Source: VBAS01 sp035318985 (lineage in GTDB: Bacteria; Bacteroidota; Bacteroidia; Chitinophagales; Chitinophagaceae). Taken from it: 58,581 nt of DNA. Within the stretch, counting starts at the first letter, position 1; each line of letters begins with the position of its first letter. Shown here in pieces: positions 1 through 7,970 of this stretch. Position numbers and translations under genes: made by a program. Location: contig DATHDP010000086.1 of NCBI GenBank assembly GCA_035318985.1, forward strand, positions 1-58,581. Reading direction: 5' to 3'. Under the pieces are notes generated by a model. That model was not told where the DNA came from. It searched no databases and worked only from the letters and a program-made list of their open reading frames with translations.

Positions 1-1
1 T

Positions 2-145
2 AGTTATGATAATAATTTTTCTGCACAGGAATATTTACCCAAAGAATTATCCGGAACAAAATTTTATGAGCCGGGCAAAAATACAAGAGAAGAAGAGTTA
101 AGAAAGTTTCTGAAAAGTTTATGGAAGGATAAATATGGTTATTAA
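2..145 (+). CDS. rarA: Replication-associated recombination protein A (RarA/MgsA), C-terminal end only
   Basis: This is the last 47 codons of a gene that starts before the window. The reading frame from position 2 is open to a TAA at 143-145. The product ends with YLPKELSGTKFYEP, then REEELRKFLKSLWKDKYGY, which is the typical tail of the AAA+ clamp-loader-like ATPase RarA (MgsA) in Bacteroidota. RarA acts at stalled replication forks. Only the tetramerisation-side C-terminus can be seen, so the ATPase motifs cannot be checked. The stop codon overlaps by four bases the stop of the convergent dioxygenase gene on the other strand. The call rests on recognition of the tail motif alone. Confidence 0.75.
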   Translation, partial: SYDNNFSAQEYLPKELSGTKFYEPGKNTREEELRKFLKSLWKDKYGY

Positions 146-1026
146 TTTAAAGGATCATATAGTAATGGAAAAAATTGCCCCTGCATCTTCTCTCCTTTCG
201 GCACAACAGAAACTCCCTCCAGCAATGGTTCATTTGAATCGGAAATAACTCCATCAGCAAAAGCATTAATAACAAATGCTCTTCTTGGCTTATCACTTTT
301 ATTTTCTCCGGAACCATGTAAAGTCAATGAATGATGAAAGATCGCTTCTCCTGCTTTAACTTCAGCATATTGCGGATGGTCAAACTGTTTTTTCTGTTCA
401 TCATTTAAAAAATCTCTTATTCCCTGTATCTCTCCTGCAAGAACAGGTTTTGGCAATAAACCCCACCGATGACTTCCTGCAATGTATTGAAGACAACCAT
501 TCTCTTTTGTTGCATCATCCAATCCGCACCAGCAGGTAAGATGTGCCACAGGTTTTGTTCTTGTCCAATATGAGTAATCCTGGTGCCATGCGACAACACC
601 ACCTTTTTTTGCCGGCTTCCAAAAAAGTTGATCATGCCAGAAACGAACAGGAACATTCCCTAATAATTGGCTTGCTGCAACAAGAAAACGAGGGTTCCAT
701 AATACATCATGAAAACCCGGTCCAATGCGCCAGGCGCCTAATGCATGAAATAAAATGGTAGACGGATCAGCTGATTCGTTTAAATGAAATTCATAATACA
801 ACGAATGAGACGGATGATCGACATCAGCAATTTCAGAAAGCTCATTACTTAAAAAATTTACCTGCGCGTCATCCAGCATTTTTATCCCTGCCAGAAACCC
901 ATTTTCATTAAAGAATGATACTTGTTCGTCCGTCAGTTTAAATTTATCCCACTCGCTTTTTGAAGTTGGCCAATGAAACAGATCACTGACGAGCTTATGC
1001 ACACGGCTAAGATCATTTACCGCCAT
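142..1026 (-). CDS. Phytanoyl-CoA dioxygenase (PhyH) family Fe(II)/2-oxoglutarate-dependent oxygenase
   Basis: The 294-residue cytoplasmic protein has the layout of the PhyH family. The iron ligands appear as H148 and D150 in AWHQDYSYW, and the distal histidine is probably H237 in LTLHGSG. Arginines R248/R249 in SDKPRRAF follow and probably bind 2-oxoglutarate. Members hydroxylate small organic molecules at the cost of 2-oxoglutarate and oxygen, but the substrate cannot be told from sequence and need not be a CoA ester. There is no signal peptide. The gene stands alone, convergent with rarA (stops overlap by four bases) and divergent from the M28 peptidase. The family is well supported, the substrate unknown. 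Confidence 0.85.
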   Translation of the reverse strand: MAVNDLSRVHKLVSDLFHWPTSKSEWDKFKLTDEQVSFFNENGFLAGIKMLDDAQVNFLSNELSEIADVDHPSHSLYYEFHLNESADPSTILFHALGAWRIGPGFHDVLWNPRFLVAASQLLGNVPVRFWHDQLFWKPAKKGGVVAWHQDYSYWTRTKPVAHLTCWCGLDDATKENGCLQYIAGSHRWGLLPKPVLAGEIQGIRDFLNDEQKKQFDHPQYAEVKAGEAIFHHSLTLHGSGENKSDKPRRAFVINAFADGVISDSNEPLLEGVSVVPKGEKMQGQFFPLLYDPLN

Positions 1027-1051
1027 AGAATTGTTTTTTTAAAATTACTGT

Positions 1052-1085
1052 TTTGAATGCAATGGCGGTTGTTTTCTTATTTTTA
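1052..1085 (+). promoter_or_regulatory. Putative Bacteroidota-type promoter of the M28 peptidase gene
   Basis: TTTG at 1052-1055 is followed after 22 bases by TATTTTTA at 1078-1085. This is close to the Bacteroidota pattern TTTG-N17-23-TAnnTTTG. The expected start point, near 1090, lies about ten bases before the ATG at 1102. The last base of the -7 box is off consensus. Confidence 0.4.
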
Positions 1086-1101
1086 GCTCTAAATTTTTCG
1101 C

Positions 1102-2448
1102 ATGAAAAAACTGTTTTTTGCTTTTGCCCTCATCGCTTCATGGAATTTATTGTTTGCCCAAACAAATCAAAAAGATCCAATGATCGTAAAGATGGTTAAC
1201 GAAGTATCGAAAGATTCTTTGCAATCATATATTAAAAAGATGGTAAGTTTTGGAACAAGAAATACATTAAGCACACAAACAGATCCAAATCGTGGCATTG
1301 GTGCTGCCCGCAATTGGGTACTAAGTCGTTTCAATGAATTTGCAAAACAATCCGATGGAAGGTTAACTGCAATAATTGACACAACTACTTTACAAAAAGA
1401 TGGGCGAAGAGTTGACACAACACTTTTATTGGGTAATGTAATGGCAACATTAAAAGGAACCGACCCAACTGATAAAAGAATTTTTATTATCAGCGGGCAT
1501 TTAGATAATATGCGCAGCAATGTAATGGATAGAACCGGAGATGCACCCGGCGCCAATGATGACGCAAGTGGTGTAGCTGCATTAATGGAATGTGCAAGAA
1601 TTATGAGCAAGCATTCTTTTCCGGCAACCATCATATTTGTAGCAGTAAGTGGTGAGGAGCAAGGCTTGCTTGGTTCAACTTATATGGCAGAAAAAGCTAA
1701 AAAAGAAAGTTGGAATATCGAAGCTGTATTGAACAATGACATCATGGGTGGCAATAATCAAAATGAAACAAATAAAGCCAGTAATGACCAGGTGAGGGTT
1801 TTCAGTGAAGGTCTTTCCGTTTTAGATACGGGAAGAATTGCAACAACTATCCGCAATCTTGGTTTGGAAAACGATGGCAAGCCAAGACAACTTGCACGAT
1901 ATGTAAAAGAAATTGGTGAACGTTATGTAAAGGATCTTAAGATCGTTATGATCTATCGCAATGATAGGTTTCTGCGTGGCGGGGATCATACTCCATATGT
2001 ACAGCGTGGCTTTGCAGCGGTGCGTATTACCGAAATGAACGAGAATTATAATCACCAGCACCAGGATGTAAGAATAGAAAACGGGATACAAATTGGCGAC
2101 CTGCCTGAATTCATGGATTTTGAATACCTGAGGAAAAACACAGCAATGAATCTTTGCAATCTTGCAAATCTCGCGAAATCTCCTTCAATGCCACAGGAAG
2201 TAAAAATTGAAACAAGAAAACTTACCAATTTTACCAACATTACCTGGAAAGCGCCGGCTTCAGGAAAAGTTAAAGGTTATCTTGTATTAATGAGAGAAAC
2301 AACAAGCCCTGTTTGGGAGAAAAAGTTTTTCACTACCGATACAAAAATGGATCTTCCTTACTCAAAGGATAATTATTTTTTTGCAGTGCAATCAGTAAGT
2401 GAAGATGGTAATGAAGGCTTATCTGTAATACCATCGCCCGGACGTTAA
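1102..2448 (+). CDS. Secreted M28 family zinc metallopeptidase with C-terminal fibronectin type III-like domain
   Basis: The 448-residue protein begins with a signal peptide (about residues 1-19, cut after LLFAQ). The M28 co-catalytic zinc site can be followed in order: H133 in SGHLDN, bridging D153 in GANDDASG, the catalytic pair E185/E186 in SGEEQGLLGS, D213 in NNDIMGG and H296 in GGDHTPY. The family contains aminopeptidases and carboxypeptidases working outside the cytoplasm. Residues from about 355 to the end look like an FN3-type beta sandwich (VKIETRKLTNFTNITWKAP). The product is probably periplasmic or surface exposed. The acetyltransferase gene follows after ten bases and may be co-transcribed. 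Exact peptide specificity cannot be read from sequence. Confidence 0.88.
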   Translation: MKKLFFAFALIASWNLLFAQTNQKDPMIVKMVNEVSKDSLQSYIKKMVSFGTRNTLSTQTDPNRGIGAARNWVLSRFNEFAKQSDGRLTAIIDTTTLQKDGRRVDTTLLLGNVMATLKGTDPTDKRIFIISGHLDNMRSNVMDRTGDAPGANDDASGVAALMECARIMSKHSFPATIIFVAVSGEEQGLLGSTYMAEKAKKESWNIEAVLNNDIMGGNNQNETNKASNDQVRVFSEGLSVLDTGRIATTIRNLGLENDGKPRQLARYVKEIGERYVKDLKIVMIYRNDRFLRGGDHTPYVQRGFAAVRITEMNENYNHQHQDVRIENGIQIGDLPEFMDFEYLRKNTAMNLCNLANLAKSPSMPQEVKIETRKLTNFTNITWKAPASGKVKGYLVLMRETTSPVWEKKFFTTDTKMDLPYSKDNYFFAVQSVSEDGNEGLSVIPSPGR

Positions 2449-2458
2449 TTAAAAAAAT

Positions 2459-2923
2459 ATGGTGAACTGGACAATAAAAAGATTTGATGAATTAACCTTA
2501 GATGAGTTATATAATATACTGCAACTAAGAAATCAAGTATTTATTGTTGAACAAAATTGTGTTTATAATGATACTGATGGAAAAGATCGATCGGCGTGGC
2601 ATTTAATTGCGGTCGAAGATGATAGATTAGTTGCCTACACAAGAATTCTTTCACCCGGAGTTTCGTATAATGATCCTGCAATTGGCCGTGTTGTCACTTC
2701 CTCCTCAAAAAGAAGATCAGGATTAGGAAGAGAACTGATGAAACGATCTATTGAAGCCTGCGAAAAAATTTTCGGTAAAACTTCCATCACTTTAAGTGCA
2801 CAAGTTTATTTGCAAAGTTTCTATGAATCATTTGACTTTATTGTAGCAGGAAAAGAATATTTAGAAGATGGAATTCCTCATATAGAGATGTCAAGAAAAC
2901 CTCTTGGTAAAAGCCCCGAGTAA
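2459..2923 (+). CDS. ElaA-like GNAT family N-acetyltransferase
   Basis: The 154-residue protein matches the ElaA branch of the GNAT superfamily. It opens with the characteristic LYNILQLRNQVFIVEQNC. IGRVVTSSSKRRSGLGRELM is the acetyl-CoA pyrophosphate-binding loop (motif A, R/Q-x-x-G-x-G/A form), and a C-terminal QSFYESFDF segment follows. It should transfer an acetyl group from acetyl-CoA to an amine, but the acceptor is not known for this branch. Length is normal for the family. The start is ten bases after the peptidase stop, so the two genes probably form a small operon. Confidence 0.85.
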   Translation: MVNWTIKRFDELTLDELYNILQLRNQVFIVEQNCVYNDTDGKDRSAWHLIAVEDDRLVAYTRILSPGVSYNDPAIGRVVTSSSKRRSGLGRELMKRSIEACEKIFGKTSITLSAQVYLQSFYESFDFIVAGKEYLEDGIPHIEMSRKPLGKSPE

Positions 2924-2974
2924 TAAAACTTCTTATCACTACTGCAATAAAAATACCTGCTATTCGTCATTGAT

Positions 2975-3000
2975 AAGTAGAAATTATTTTTCTACTTTAG
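2975..3000 (+). promoter_or_regulatory. Hairpin overlapping a putative -7 element upstream of the outer-membrane protein gene
   Basis: A perfect 9-base inverted repeat, AAGTAGAAA at 2975-2983 and TTTCTACTT at 2989-2997, is separated by five bases. The right arm runs into TACTTTAG at 2993-3000, which resembles the Bacteroidota -7 box. It could be a protein-binding palindrome at the promoter of the gene starting at 3068. There is no T-run after the second arm, so it is not a good terminator for the preceding gene. Confidence 0.3.
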
Positions 3001-3067
3001 TCGCCAGTCCAAATCCTAAATAATCGGAATCTTAAAAGTTCCGTTGAAAAACACAAATCTGGTATCT

Positions 3068-4045
3068 ATGAGAGCAATTGTACCCTGTTGCCGTACAGTA
3101 GTTACGGTCTTATTAGTGTCTTTGTCACTTTGTTCCAATTCACAATCCATTTCTTTCAAAGATGGAAAATATGAATTCGGACTTGGTCTTGGCCCTTCTT
3201 TCTTTCTTGGAGATCTTGGAGGATCCCATGGAGTTGGTAAGCCATTTATCGCTGACCTTGATGTGCCGCTTACAAAATTTTCAAAAGGGCTTTATGTAAA
3301 CGTATACCCCTCAGAATGGCTCGGACTTCGCCTGGCACTCAACCGGTCATTCCTGGAAGGAAGTGATGACGAAGTAGATCTTTCTGGTGGCCGGGAATTT
3401 TCAAGATGGCGCCGTAATCTATATTTCCAATCAAAAGTAACAGAGCTTTATTTCGGCTTTGAATTTTATCCAACAGTTTTCCTTGAAAATTATGATGGCT
3501 TGCAGGGAAAATTCAGACCATACGGTATTGCAGGTGCAGGTTTTTTCCATTTTAATCCTAAAGCTTATTATTATCCTGATCCTAATAACCCGAATACAAA
3601 ACAGCTAGTGGAATTAAAACCACTTCGCTTAGAAGGACAAGGCATGTCACAATATCCTGACAGGAAAGAATATAAATTAACACAGCTTGAAATTCCTATG
3701 GGCGCAGGATTTAAATATTTTATTAAGGAAGATCTTTACGTCGGCTTAGAAGTTTTACATCGCAAAACATTTACAGACTATGTTGATGATGTAAGTACAA
3801 AATATATTGATCCAGTTTACTTTTCTCAATACCTGGCGCCGGCAGATGTACCTATTGCCTATCAATTGCACAACCGTGAGCCATTCCGTAACATAACAAG
3901 ACCTACTATCAACAGACAACGTGGAGATCCAAAAGAAATGGATTCATATTTCTCAACCATACTCCGTTTTGGCTGGAGGTTGAACGGAAATAATTCGCCA
4001 AACCGAAGAGCTTTGCGACAGATGCGATGTCCGCTCTACTTTTAA
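3068..4045 (+). CDS. Outer-membrane beta-barrel protein (DUF6089-like porin family)
   Basis: I place the start at the ATG at 3068, giving 325 residues and a clean signal peptide (RAIVPCCRTVVTVLLVSLSL, then about ten more residues ending CSNSQS). An in-frame TTG at 3044 only adds a short polar stretch. The mature part alternates aromatic and small residues as in transmembrane beta strands, for example YEFGLGLGPSFFLGDLGG, YGIAGAGFFHF and MGAGFKYFIKEDLYVGLE. It ends in phenylalanine, as outer-membrane barrels often do. The opening resembles a Bacteroidota family I recall as DUF6089, but that name is from memory. A small lipoprotein gene follows after 22 bases, suggesting a two-gene operon. No transport substrate can be inferred. 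Confidence 0.75.
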   Translation: MRAIVPCCRTVVTVLLVSLSLCSNSQSISFKDGKYEFGLGLGPSFFLGDLGGSHGVGKPFIADLDVPLTKFSKGLYVNVYPSEWLGLRLALNRSFLEGSDDEVDLSGGREFSRWRRNLYFQSKVTELYFGFEFYPTVFLENYDGLQGKFRPYGIAGAGFFHFNPKAYYYPDPNNPNTKQLVELKPLRLEGQGMSQYPDRKEYKLTQLEIPMGAGFKYFIKEDLYVGLEVLHRKTFTDYVDDVSTKYIDPVYFSQYLAPADVPIAYQLHNREPFRNITRPTINRQRGDPKEMDSYFSTILRFGWRLNGNNSPNRRALRQMRCPLYF

Positions 4046-4067
4046 TCCGTCACCAATCCGAACCAAT

Positions 4068-4442
4068 ATGAAAACAAACTCTACTCTGTCCTACTTAAAA
4101 AATTCATCTTATCTCTTTGGCCTGGCGTTGCTACTGGGTTCTACCCAGTCATGCTCGGTAACTGAAAACACAAATGCTGAAAGCAAAAACGCAAAGACAT
4201 CAAAAAAAGAAAGAGACGTAAAAATTTATCCTGACTTATTAAAAAATGCAATGCATGTTAAAAATGTAGAAACTACAAAGGTTGACTTCTTTGTATTTGA
4301 TGCGGAGGGTACGATCATGGTACACTATAAAATGAATGAGAAAGATCACAAAAAAATTAATGGCTTGGAGAAAGGAACATATACTTACCAGGTTTTTAAA
4401 AATGATGAGATGAGTGAGTCTGGAAGGATCATTATAAAATAG
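4068..4442 (+). CDS. Small lipoprotein with a type IX secretion tail-like beta domain
   Basis: The 124-residue product has a lipoprotein signal with a lipobox-like LLLGSTQSC (cysteine about residue 29). A polar linker rich in N, K and T follows. The rest, from about residue 50, reads like the Por-secretion (T9SS type A) C-terminal sorting fold: VKIYPDLLKNAMHV where sorting domains have IYPNP, then FFVFDAEGTIMV, then INGLEKGTYTYQVFKN and a final SGRIIIK. Such tails normally sit on large exported proteins, whereas here the domain is nearly the whole mature lipoprotein. The gene lies 22 bases after an outer-membrane barrel gene. The fold comparison is by eye, and function is unknown. Confidence 0.65.
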   Translation: MKTNSTLSYLKNSSYLFGLALLLGSTQSCSVTENTNAESKNAKTSKKERDVKIYPDLLKNAMHVKNVETTKVDFFVFDAEGTIMVHYKMNEKDHKKINGLEKGTYTYQVFKNDEMSESGRIIIK

Positions 4443-4463
4443 TTCTTTACAATATTTAAGGCA

Positions 4464-4594
4464 GTTCCAATAAGGGCAGCGGGCTCTTTAAAATACAATA
4501 CCTGGTGACTAAAACCCTAATCCGTTCTCTATTTGTTACTCTCAAAGTGTGTATTAAAAATTTTATTGAACACCTGCTGCCATCCTTATTGGAC
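4464..4594 (+). ncRNA. Candidate structured RNA domain (long bulged helix)
   Basis: The gap 4443-4743 has no convincing gene. Positions 4466-4483 pair with 4573-4593 to make an 18-base-pair helix. Ten pairs come first (TCCAATAAGG with CCTTATTGGA), then a 3-base bulge (4581-4583), then eight pairs including one G-U. Inside, AATACA (4492-4497) pairs with TGTATT (4550-4555), leaving open internal loops. A closing stem, bubble and inner stem recall 6S-like architecture, but no consensus sequence was recognised. The strand is chosen because a second helix ending in a T-run follows on the plus strand at 4635-4755. No clear promoter is visible, so it could be the 3' part of the lipoprotein transcript. 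Confidence 0.4.
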
Positions 4595-4634
4595 ATCTTA
4601 TTACATTGCTCTTTTATTTACCACCCAAAAATTT

Positions 4635-4755
4635 CCCGCAGTCAGGAAAAGTTTTAATTGTATTTCCTCAATGAAAGCCCGTTGGTTAACGAATTTCATT
4701 GAAACGATTATTCCTTATCCCTCCTGAAAAAGCTGCGGGTTTTTTATTTTATTTC
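4635..4755 (+). terminator. Large branched terminator-like hairpin
   Basis: CCCGCAG (4635-4641) with TCAGGA (4642-4647) pairs with TCCTGA (4722-4727) and CTGCGGG (4733-4739), leaving a five-base bulge on the 3' side. Within the loop TCAATGAAA (4668-4676) pairs with TTTCATTGA (4694-4702), and CGTT with AACG caps it. The last G is followed at once by TTTTTTATTTTATTT. It would end transcripts from the lipoprotein gene or the upstream RNA domain. It is unusually large for a terminator and its tail runs into the stop of convergent uvrA. Confidence 0.5.
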
Positions 4756-7611
4756 ATGTGCCAGGAACTCGGCAGTATAACTGTCCTTACACTTTATTAA
4801 ACCTTCGGGAGTCCCCTCAAATAAGATCTTTCCCCCTCCATCACCGCCTTCGGGACCAAGATCAATAACATGATCGCCCACTTTTATAACATCCATGTTA
4901 TGTTCAATAACAAGAACAGTATTGCCACGATCAACTAATTTATTAAGAACCGAAAGTAAATGCTGAATGTCCTCAAAATGCAAACCAGTAGTTGGTTCAT
5001 CCAGTATATAGAAGGTTTTACCTGTATCTTTTTTGCCAAGTTCTGTTGAAAGCTTTACTCTTTGCGCTTCCCCCCCACTTAATGTAACTGCACTTTGCCC
5101 AAGAGTGATATAACCAAGTCCTACTTCTCCAAGCACTTTTATTTTCCGATAGATATAAGGTATATGCTGGAAAAATTCCACTGCTTCCTCTACCGTCATA
5201 TCAAGCACATCTGCAATAGATTTTCCTTTGTACCGGATCTCCAGCGTTTCTCTATTATATCTTTTACCATTACATTTTTCGCAATGCACATAAACATCGG
5301 GAAGAAAATTCATTTCGATCACTCTCATACCTCCACCTTCACACACATCGCAGCGACCGCTTTTTACATTAAATGAAAAACGACCTGCATTATAACCCCT
5401 GATCTTTGCTTCCGGGATTGAAGCAAATAATGTTCTTATATCTGTAAAGAAACCGCAATAAGTAGCAGGATTGCTTCTTGGCGTACGGCCGATCGGCGAC
5501 TGATCGATCTCTATTACTTTATCAATATGCTCAAGCCCCTTTATATTTTTATACTCCAGTGGAGAGACTCTTGAACCATAAGCATGTGTTGACAGAATCG
5601 GGTAAAGTGTTTCATTGATCAATGTCGACTTACCGCTTCCGCTAACACCCGTAACAACAATAAATTTTCCCAAAGGAAACTTTACATCAAGATCCCGAAG
5701 GTTATTTCCTTTCGCTCCTTTTAACTCTATAAATTTTCCATTGCCCTTCCTTCTTTCTTCGGGCACCGCTATTTTATGATGACCATTGAGATAACTGGCA
5801 GTAAGCGTATCAAGTTTGAGCATTTCACTAGGTATGCCCTGCGCAACAATTTTGCCACCATGAAAACCAGCCTTTGGTCCAATGTCAATTAAATAATCTG
5901 CTGACAGCATGATATCCTTATCATGCTCTACTACTAAAACACTATTACCAATATCACGAAGGTTTTTTAATGCATCTATTAACCTGTGATTATCCCTCTG
6001 ATGCAAACCAATAGACGGCTCATCAAGAATATAGGTAATACCCTGCAACTGCGAACCTATCTGCGTTGCCAATCGTATTCTTTGTGATTCACCACCGCTT
6101 AATGATTTTGAAGCACGATTGAGTGTGAGATAAGTTAATCCTACATCCAAAAGAAATTGAAGTCGTTCTCTTATTTCTTTTAAAACATCCTTTGCAATGC
6201 TTTTTTGCTTATCCGTAATTCTTAATTCAATACCATCAAACCAGGCAGCAAGATTGTCAAGATTCATTTCACCAAGCTGTGAAATATTTCTTCCCAGTAT
6301 TTTAAACCAAAGGCTTTCTTTTTTTAATCTTGCTCCATTACAGATACTACAAGTTTTTAATGTTGTGAATTGTTGCACCCAATCCCTTAAAAACTCCGTG
6401 CTGCTTGTTGAAACAAACCATCTTTTCAGCATGGGTACTATTCCTTCATAGCTTCCAGTATATTCATGCGGCACCGTTTCATCTGAACCATCCACTTCCA
6501 TTGTTGAGCTAATGTTCTTATCGCCAAATAAAAGTAAATCCAGTTGTTGTTTTGGTAGCTTACCTACAGGAGTATCTAATTTTATCTTATACTTCCTGGC
6601 AAACTCCACAACTTGTTGAAACACACTGGCATTCCTTTCCTCGCCCAAAGGTGAAATGCCTCCTTCTTTTACACTTAGTGTTTTATCAGGCAATACCAGC
6701 TCTATATCAATCGTAAAAATATTCCCAAGCCCTTTGCAGGTTGGACATGCGCCATAAGGCGAGTTAAAAGAAAATGAATTAGGCGATGGCTCTTCGTAAC
6801 TAATACCCGTATCCTCACACATCAGTTGCTTACTATATTGTACAAGGTGTTTTTCATCTACTAATAAAAACATCAGGTCCTTTCCTAGCTTCAATGTTTG
6901 CTGTACACTTTGACTTAATCTTGCTTTTAGATCATCAGTTACTTGTAAACGATCGACCACTAATTCTATGTCATGAATTTTGTAACGATCAACCTGCATT
7001 TTCGGAACCAGGTCTTTTATTTCGCCATCAACTCTAACTTTTAAATAACCCTTTTTACGAACATCTTCAAACAATTCACGGTAATGGCCTTTTCTTCCTC
7101 TTACTAACGGAGCAAGCAGCGATATTTTTTTGCTTTTATACTTTTTAAAAATATTCTCGACAATTTCTTCTTCGCTCCATTTTACCATTGGCTTACCCGT
7201 GTTGTACGAATAAGCTTCTCCTACTCTTGCAAATAATAGCCTAAGAAAATCATAGATCTCAGTAACTGTACCTACAGTTGAACGTGGATTTTTATTTGTA
7301 GTTTTTTGTTCGATAGAAATAACGGGAGAAAGCCCGGTGATCTTATCTACATCAGGTCTTTCCATATCGCCTATAAATTGTCGTGCATATGCTCCGAAGG
7401 TTTCCATATATCGGCGCTGGCCTTCTGCGTAAATGGTATCGAAAGCAAGTGATGATTTACCACTGCCGCTGATCCCGGTAATAACCACTAATTTATTTTT
7501 AGGAATTGAGATATCAATGTTCTTAAGGTTATGCACTCTTGCTCCGTGCACCTCAATCGCCTCATGATTTATTTCTTCAACAGTGATCCCGTTATCTCTT
7601 GATTTTGCCAT
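4744..7611 (-). CDS. uvrA: Excinuclease ABC subunit A (UvrA), canonical copy
   Basis: The 955-residue damage-recognition ATPase of nucleotide excision repair forms dimers that load UvrB on lesions. The first Walker A is GISGSGKSS (about residues 46-54) and the second is GVSGSGKSTL. There are two ABC signatures, LSGGESQRIRL and LSGGEAQRVKL. The zinc modules are CPTCKG with CSICNG, and CDVCEG with CEKCNG. The UvrB-binding region is present (RGRKGHYRELFEDV). The C-terminal half is very close to E. coli UvrA (GRTPRSNPATY, FLPDVYVHC, YNRETLEIRYKGK). It is a single-gene unit, divergent from the SAM-riboswitch hom gene. A second, more divergent UvrA lies at 51687-54515. Confidence 0.95.
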   Translation of the reverse strand: MAKSRDNGITVEEINHEAIEVHGARVHNLKNIDISIPKNKLVVITGISGSGKSSLAFDTIYAEGQRRYMETFGAYARQFIGDMERPDVDKITGLSPVISIEQKTTNKNPRSTVGTVTEIYDFLRLLFARVGEAYSYNTGKPMVKWSEEEIVENIFKKYKSKKISLLAPLVRGRKGHYRELFEDVRKKGYLKVRVDGEIKDLVPKMQVDRYKIHDIELVVDRLQVTDDLKARLSQSVQQTLKLGKDLMFLLVDEKHLVQYSKQLMCEDTGISYEEPSPNSFSFNSPYGACPTCKGLGNIFTIDIELVLPDKTLSVKEGGISPLGEERNASVFQQVVEFARKYKIKLDTPVGKLPKQQLDLLLFGDKNISSTMEVDGSDETVPHEYTGSYEGIVPMLKRWFVSTSSTEFLRDWVQQFTTLKTCSICNGARLKKESLWFKILGRNISQLGEMNLDNLAAWFDGIELRITDKQKSIAKDVLKEIRERLQFLLDVGLTYLTLNRASKSLSGGESQRIRLATQIGSQLQGITYILDEPSIGLHQRDNHRLIDALKNLRDIGNSVLVVEHDKDIMLSADYLIDIGPKAGFHGGKIVAQGIPSEMLKLDTLTASYLNGHHKIAVPEERRKGNGKFIELKGAKGNNLRDLDVKFPLGKFIVVTGVSGSGKSTLINETLYPILSTHAYGSRVSPLEYKNIKGLEHIDKVIEIDQSPIGRTPRSNPATYCGFFTDIRTLFASIPEAKIRGYNAGRFSFNVKSGRCDVCEGGGMRVIEMNFLPDVYVHCEKCNGKRYNRETLEIRYKGKSIADVLDMTVEEAVEFFQHIPYIYRKIKVLGEVGLGYITLGQSAVTLSGGEAQRVKLSTELGKKDTGKTFYILDEPTTGLHFEDIQHLLSVLNKLVDRGNTVLVIEHNMDVIKVGDHVIDLGPEGGDGGGKILFEGTPEGLIKCKDSYTAEFLAHEIK

Positions 7612-7663
7612 AGTTAAAAGGGTAACGAAGATAGTAACTATAATGCGCCGGATTATTTACTTT

Positions 7664-7677
7664 CAAACAACTGTTTG
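7664..7677. promoter_or_regulatory. Short palindrome between uvrA and hom promoters
   Basis: CAAACA and TGTTTG form a perfect inverted repeat separated by AC. It lies about 55-65 bases upstream of the uvrA start and about 25 bases upstream of the -33 box of the hom promoter. It could be an operator for either gene. Short AT-rich palindromes arise by chance, so this is weak. Confidence 0.2.
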
Positions 7678-7702
7678 CCAAAATTTGGGGTGGAATTTGT
7701 TT

Positions 7703-7734
7703 TTTGGAACTTCCTGCATTCACGGTTATCTTTG
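7703..7734 (+). promoter_or_regulatory. Bacteroidota-type promoter of the SAM riboswitch/hom transcript
   Basis: TTTG (7703-7706) and TATCTTTG (7727-7734) are separated by 20 bases. This is an exact fit to the TTTG / TAnnTTTG pattern read by the primary sigma factor of Bacteroidota. Transcription should begin near 7740, about 23 bases before the riboswitch aptamer. Confidence 0.7.
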
Positions 7735-7762
7735 CGTCAGCTCTTAAATATTACATAAGGAT

Positions 7763-7900
7763 GCTTATCAAGAAAGGCTGAGGGATATGGCCCGATGAAG
7801 CCTTGACAACCTATTCTTTGCTCGCCCAGGATACAAATAAACCTGTGCAAAGCAAAGGGAAAGGTGCCAATTCCACCCCGATAAAATCGGGATAGATAAG
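7763..7900 (+). promoter_or_regulatory. SAM-I riboswitch (S-box aptamer)
   Basis: The conserved S-box pieces occur in order. CTTATC (7764-7769) pairs with GATAAG (7895-7900) as P1. Then come AAGAAAGGCTGAGGGA, TGGCCCGATGAAGCC, GACAACCT and AAGGTGCCAATTCC. CCCGAT/ATCGGG near the 3' end forms P4. The aptamer binds S-adenosylmethionine. A Rho-independent terminator at 7938-7970 follows, so high SAM should stop transcription before hom. This ties homoserine formation, and so methionine synthesis, to SAM level. The motif is a textbook match; only the antiterminator pairing could not be settled by eye. Confidence 0.93.
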
Positions 7901-7937
7901 TCAGTGTTCAAGCTTAAAAATAGTTTTCAAAATATTC

Positions 7938-7970
7938 AAAGCTCACCTGACTAATCGGGTGAGCTTTTTT
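7938..7970 (+). terminator. Riboswitch-controlled intrinsic terminator
   Basis: AAAGCTCACC (7938-7947) pairs with GGTGAGCTTT (7958-7967) around a short loop, followed by a T-run and a further TTTTTG. It lies 37 bases after the aptamer and 52 bases before the hom start, where an expression platform is expected. Confidence 0.85.

Noticed and set aside
3044..3067. Earlier TTG start for the outer-membrane protein
   Set aside because: It adds eight polar residues before a complete signal peptide that begins at the ATG at 3068.
4533..4727. A possible 64-residue gene in the gap before uvrA
   Set aside because: It starts in the loop of one RNA helix and runs through the other. Its composition is not protein-like and no ribosome site or family match is seen.
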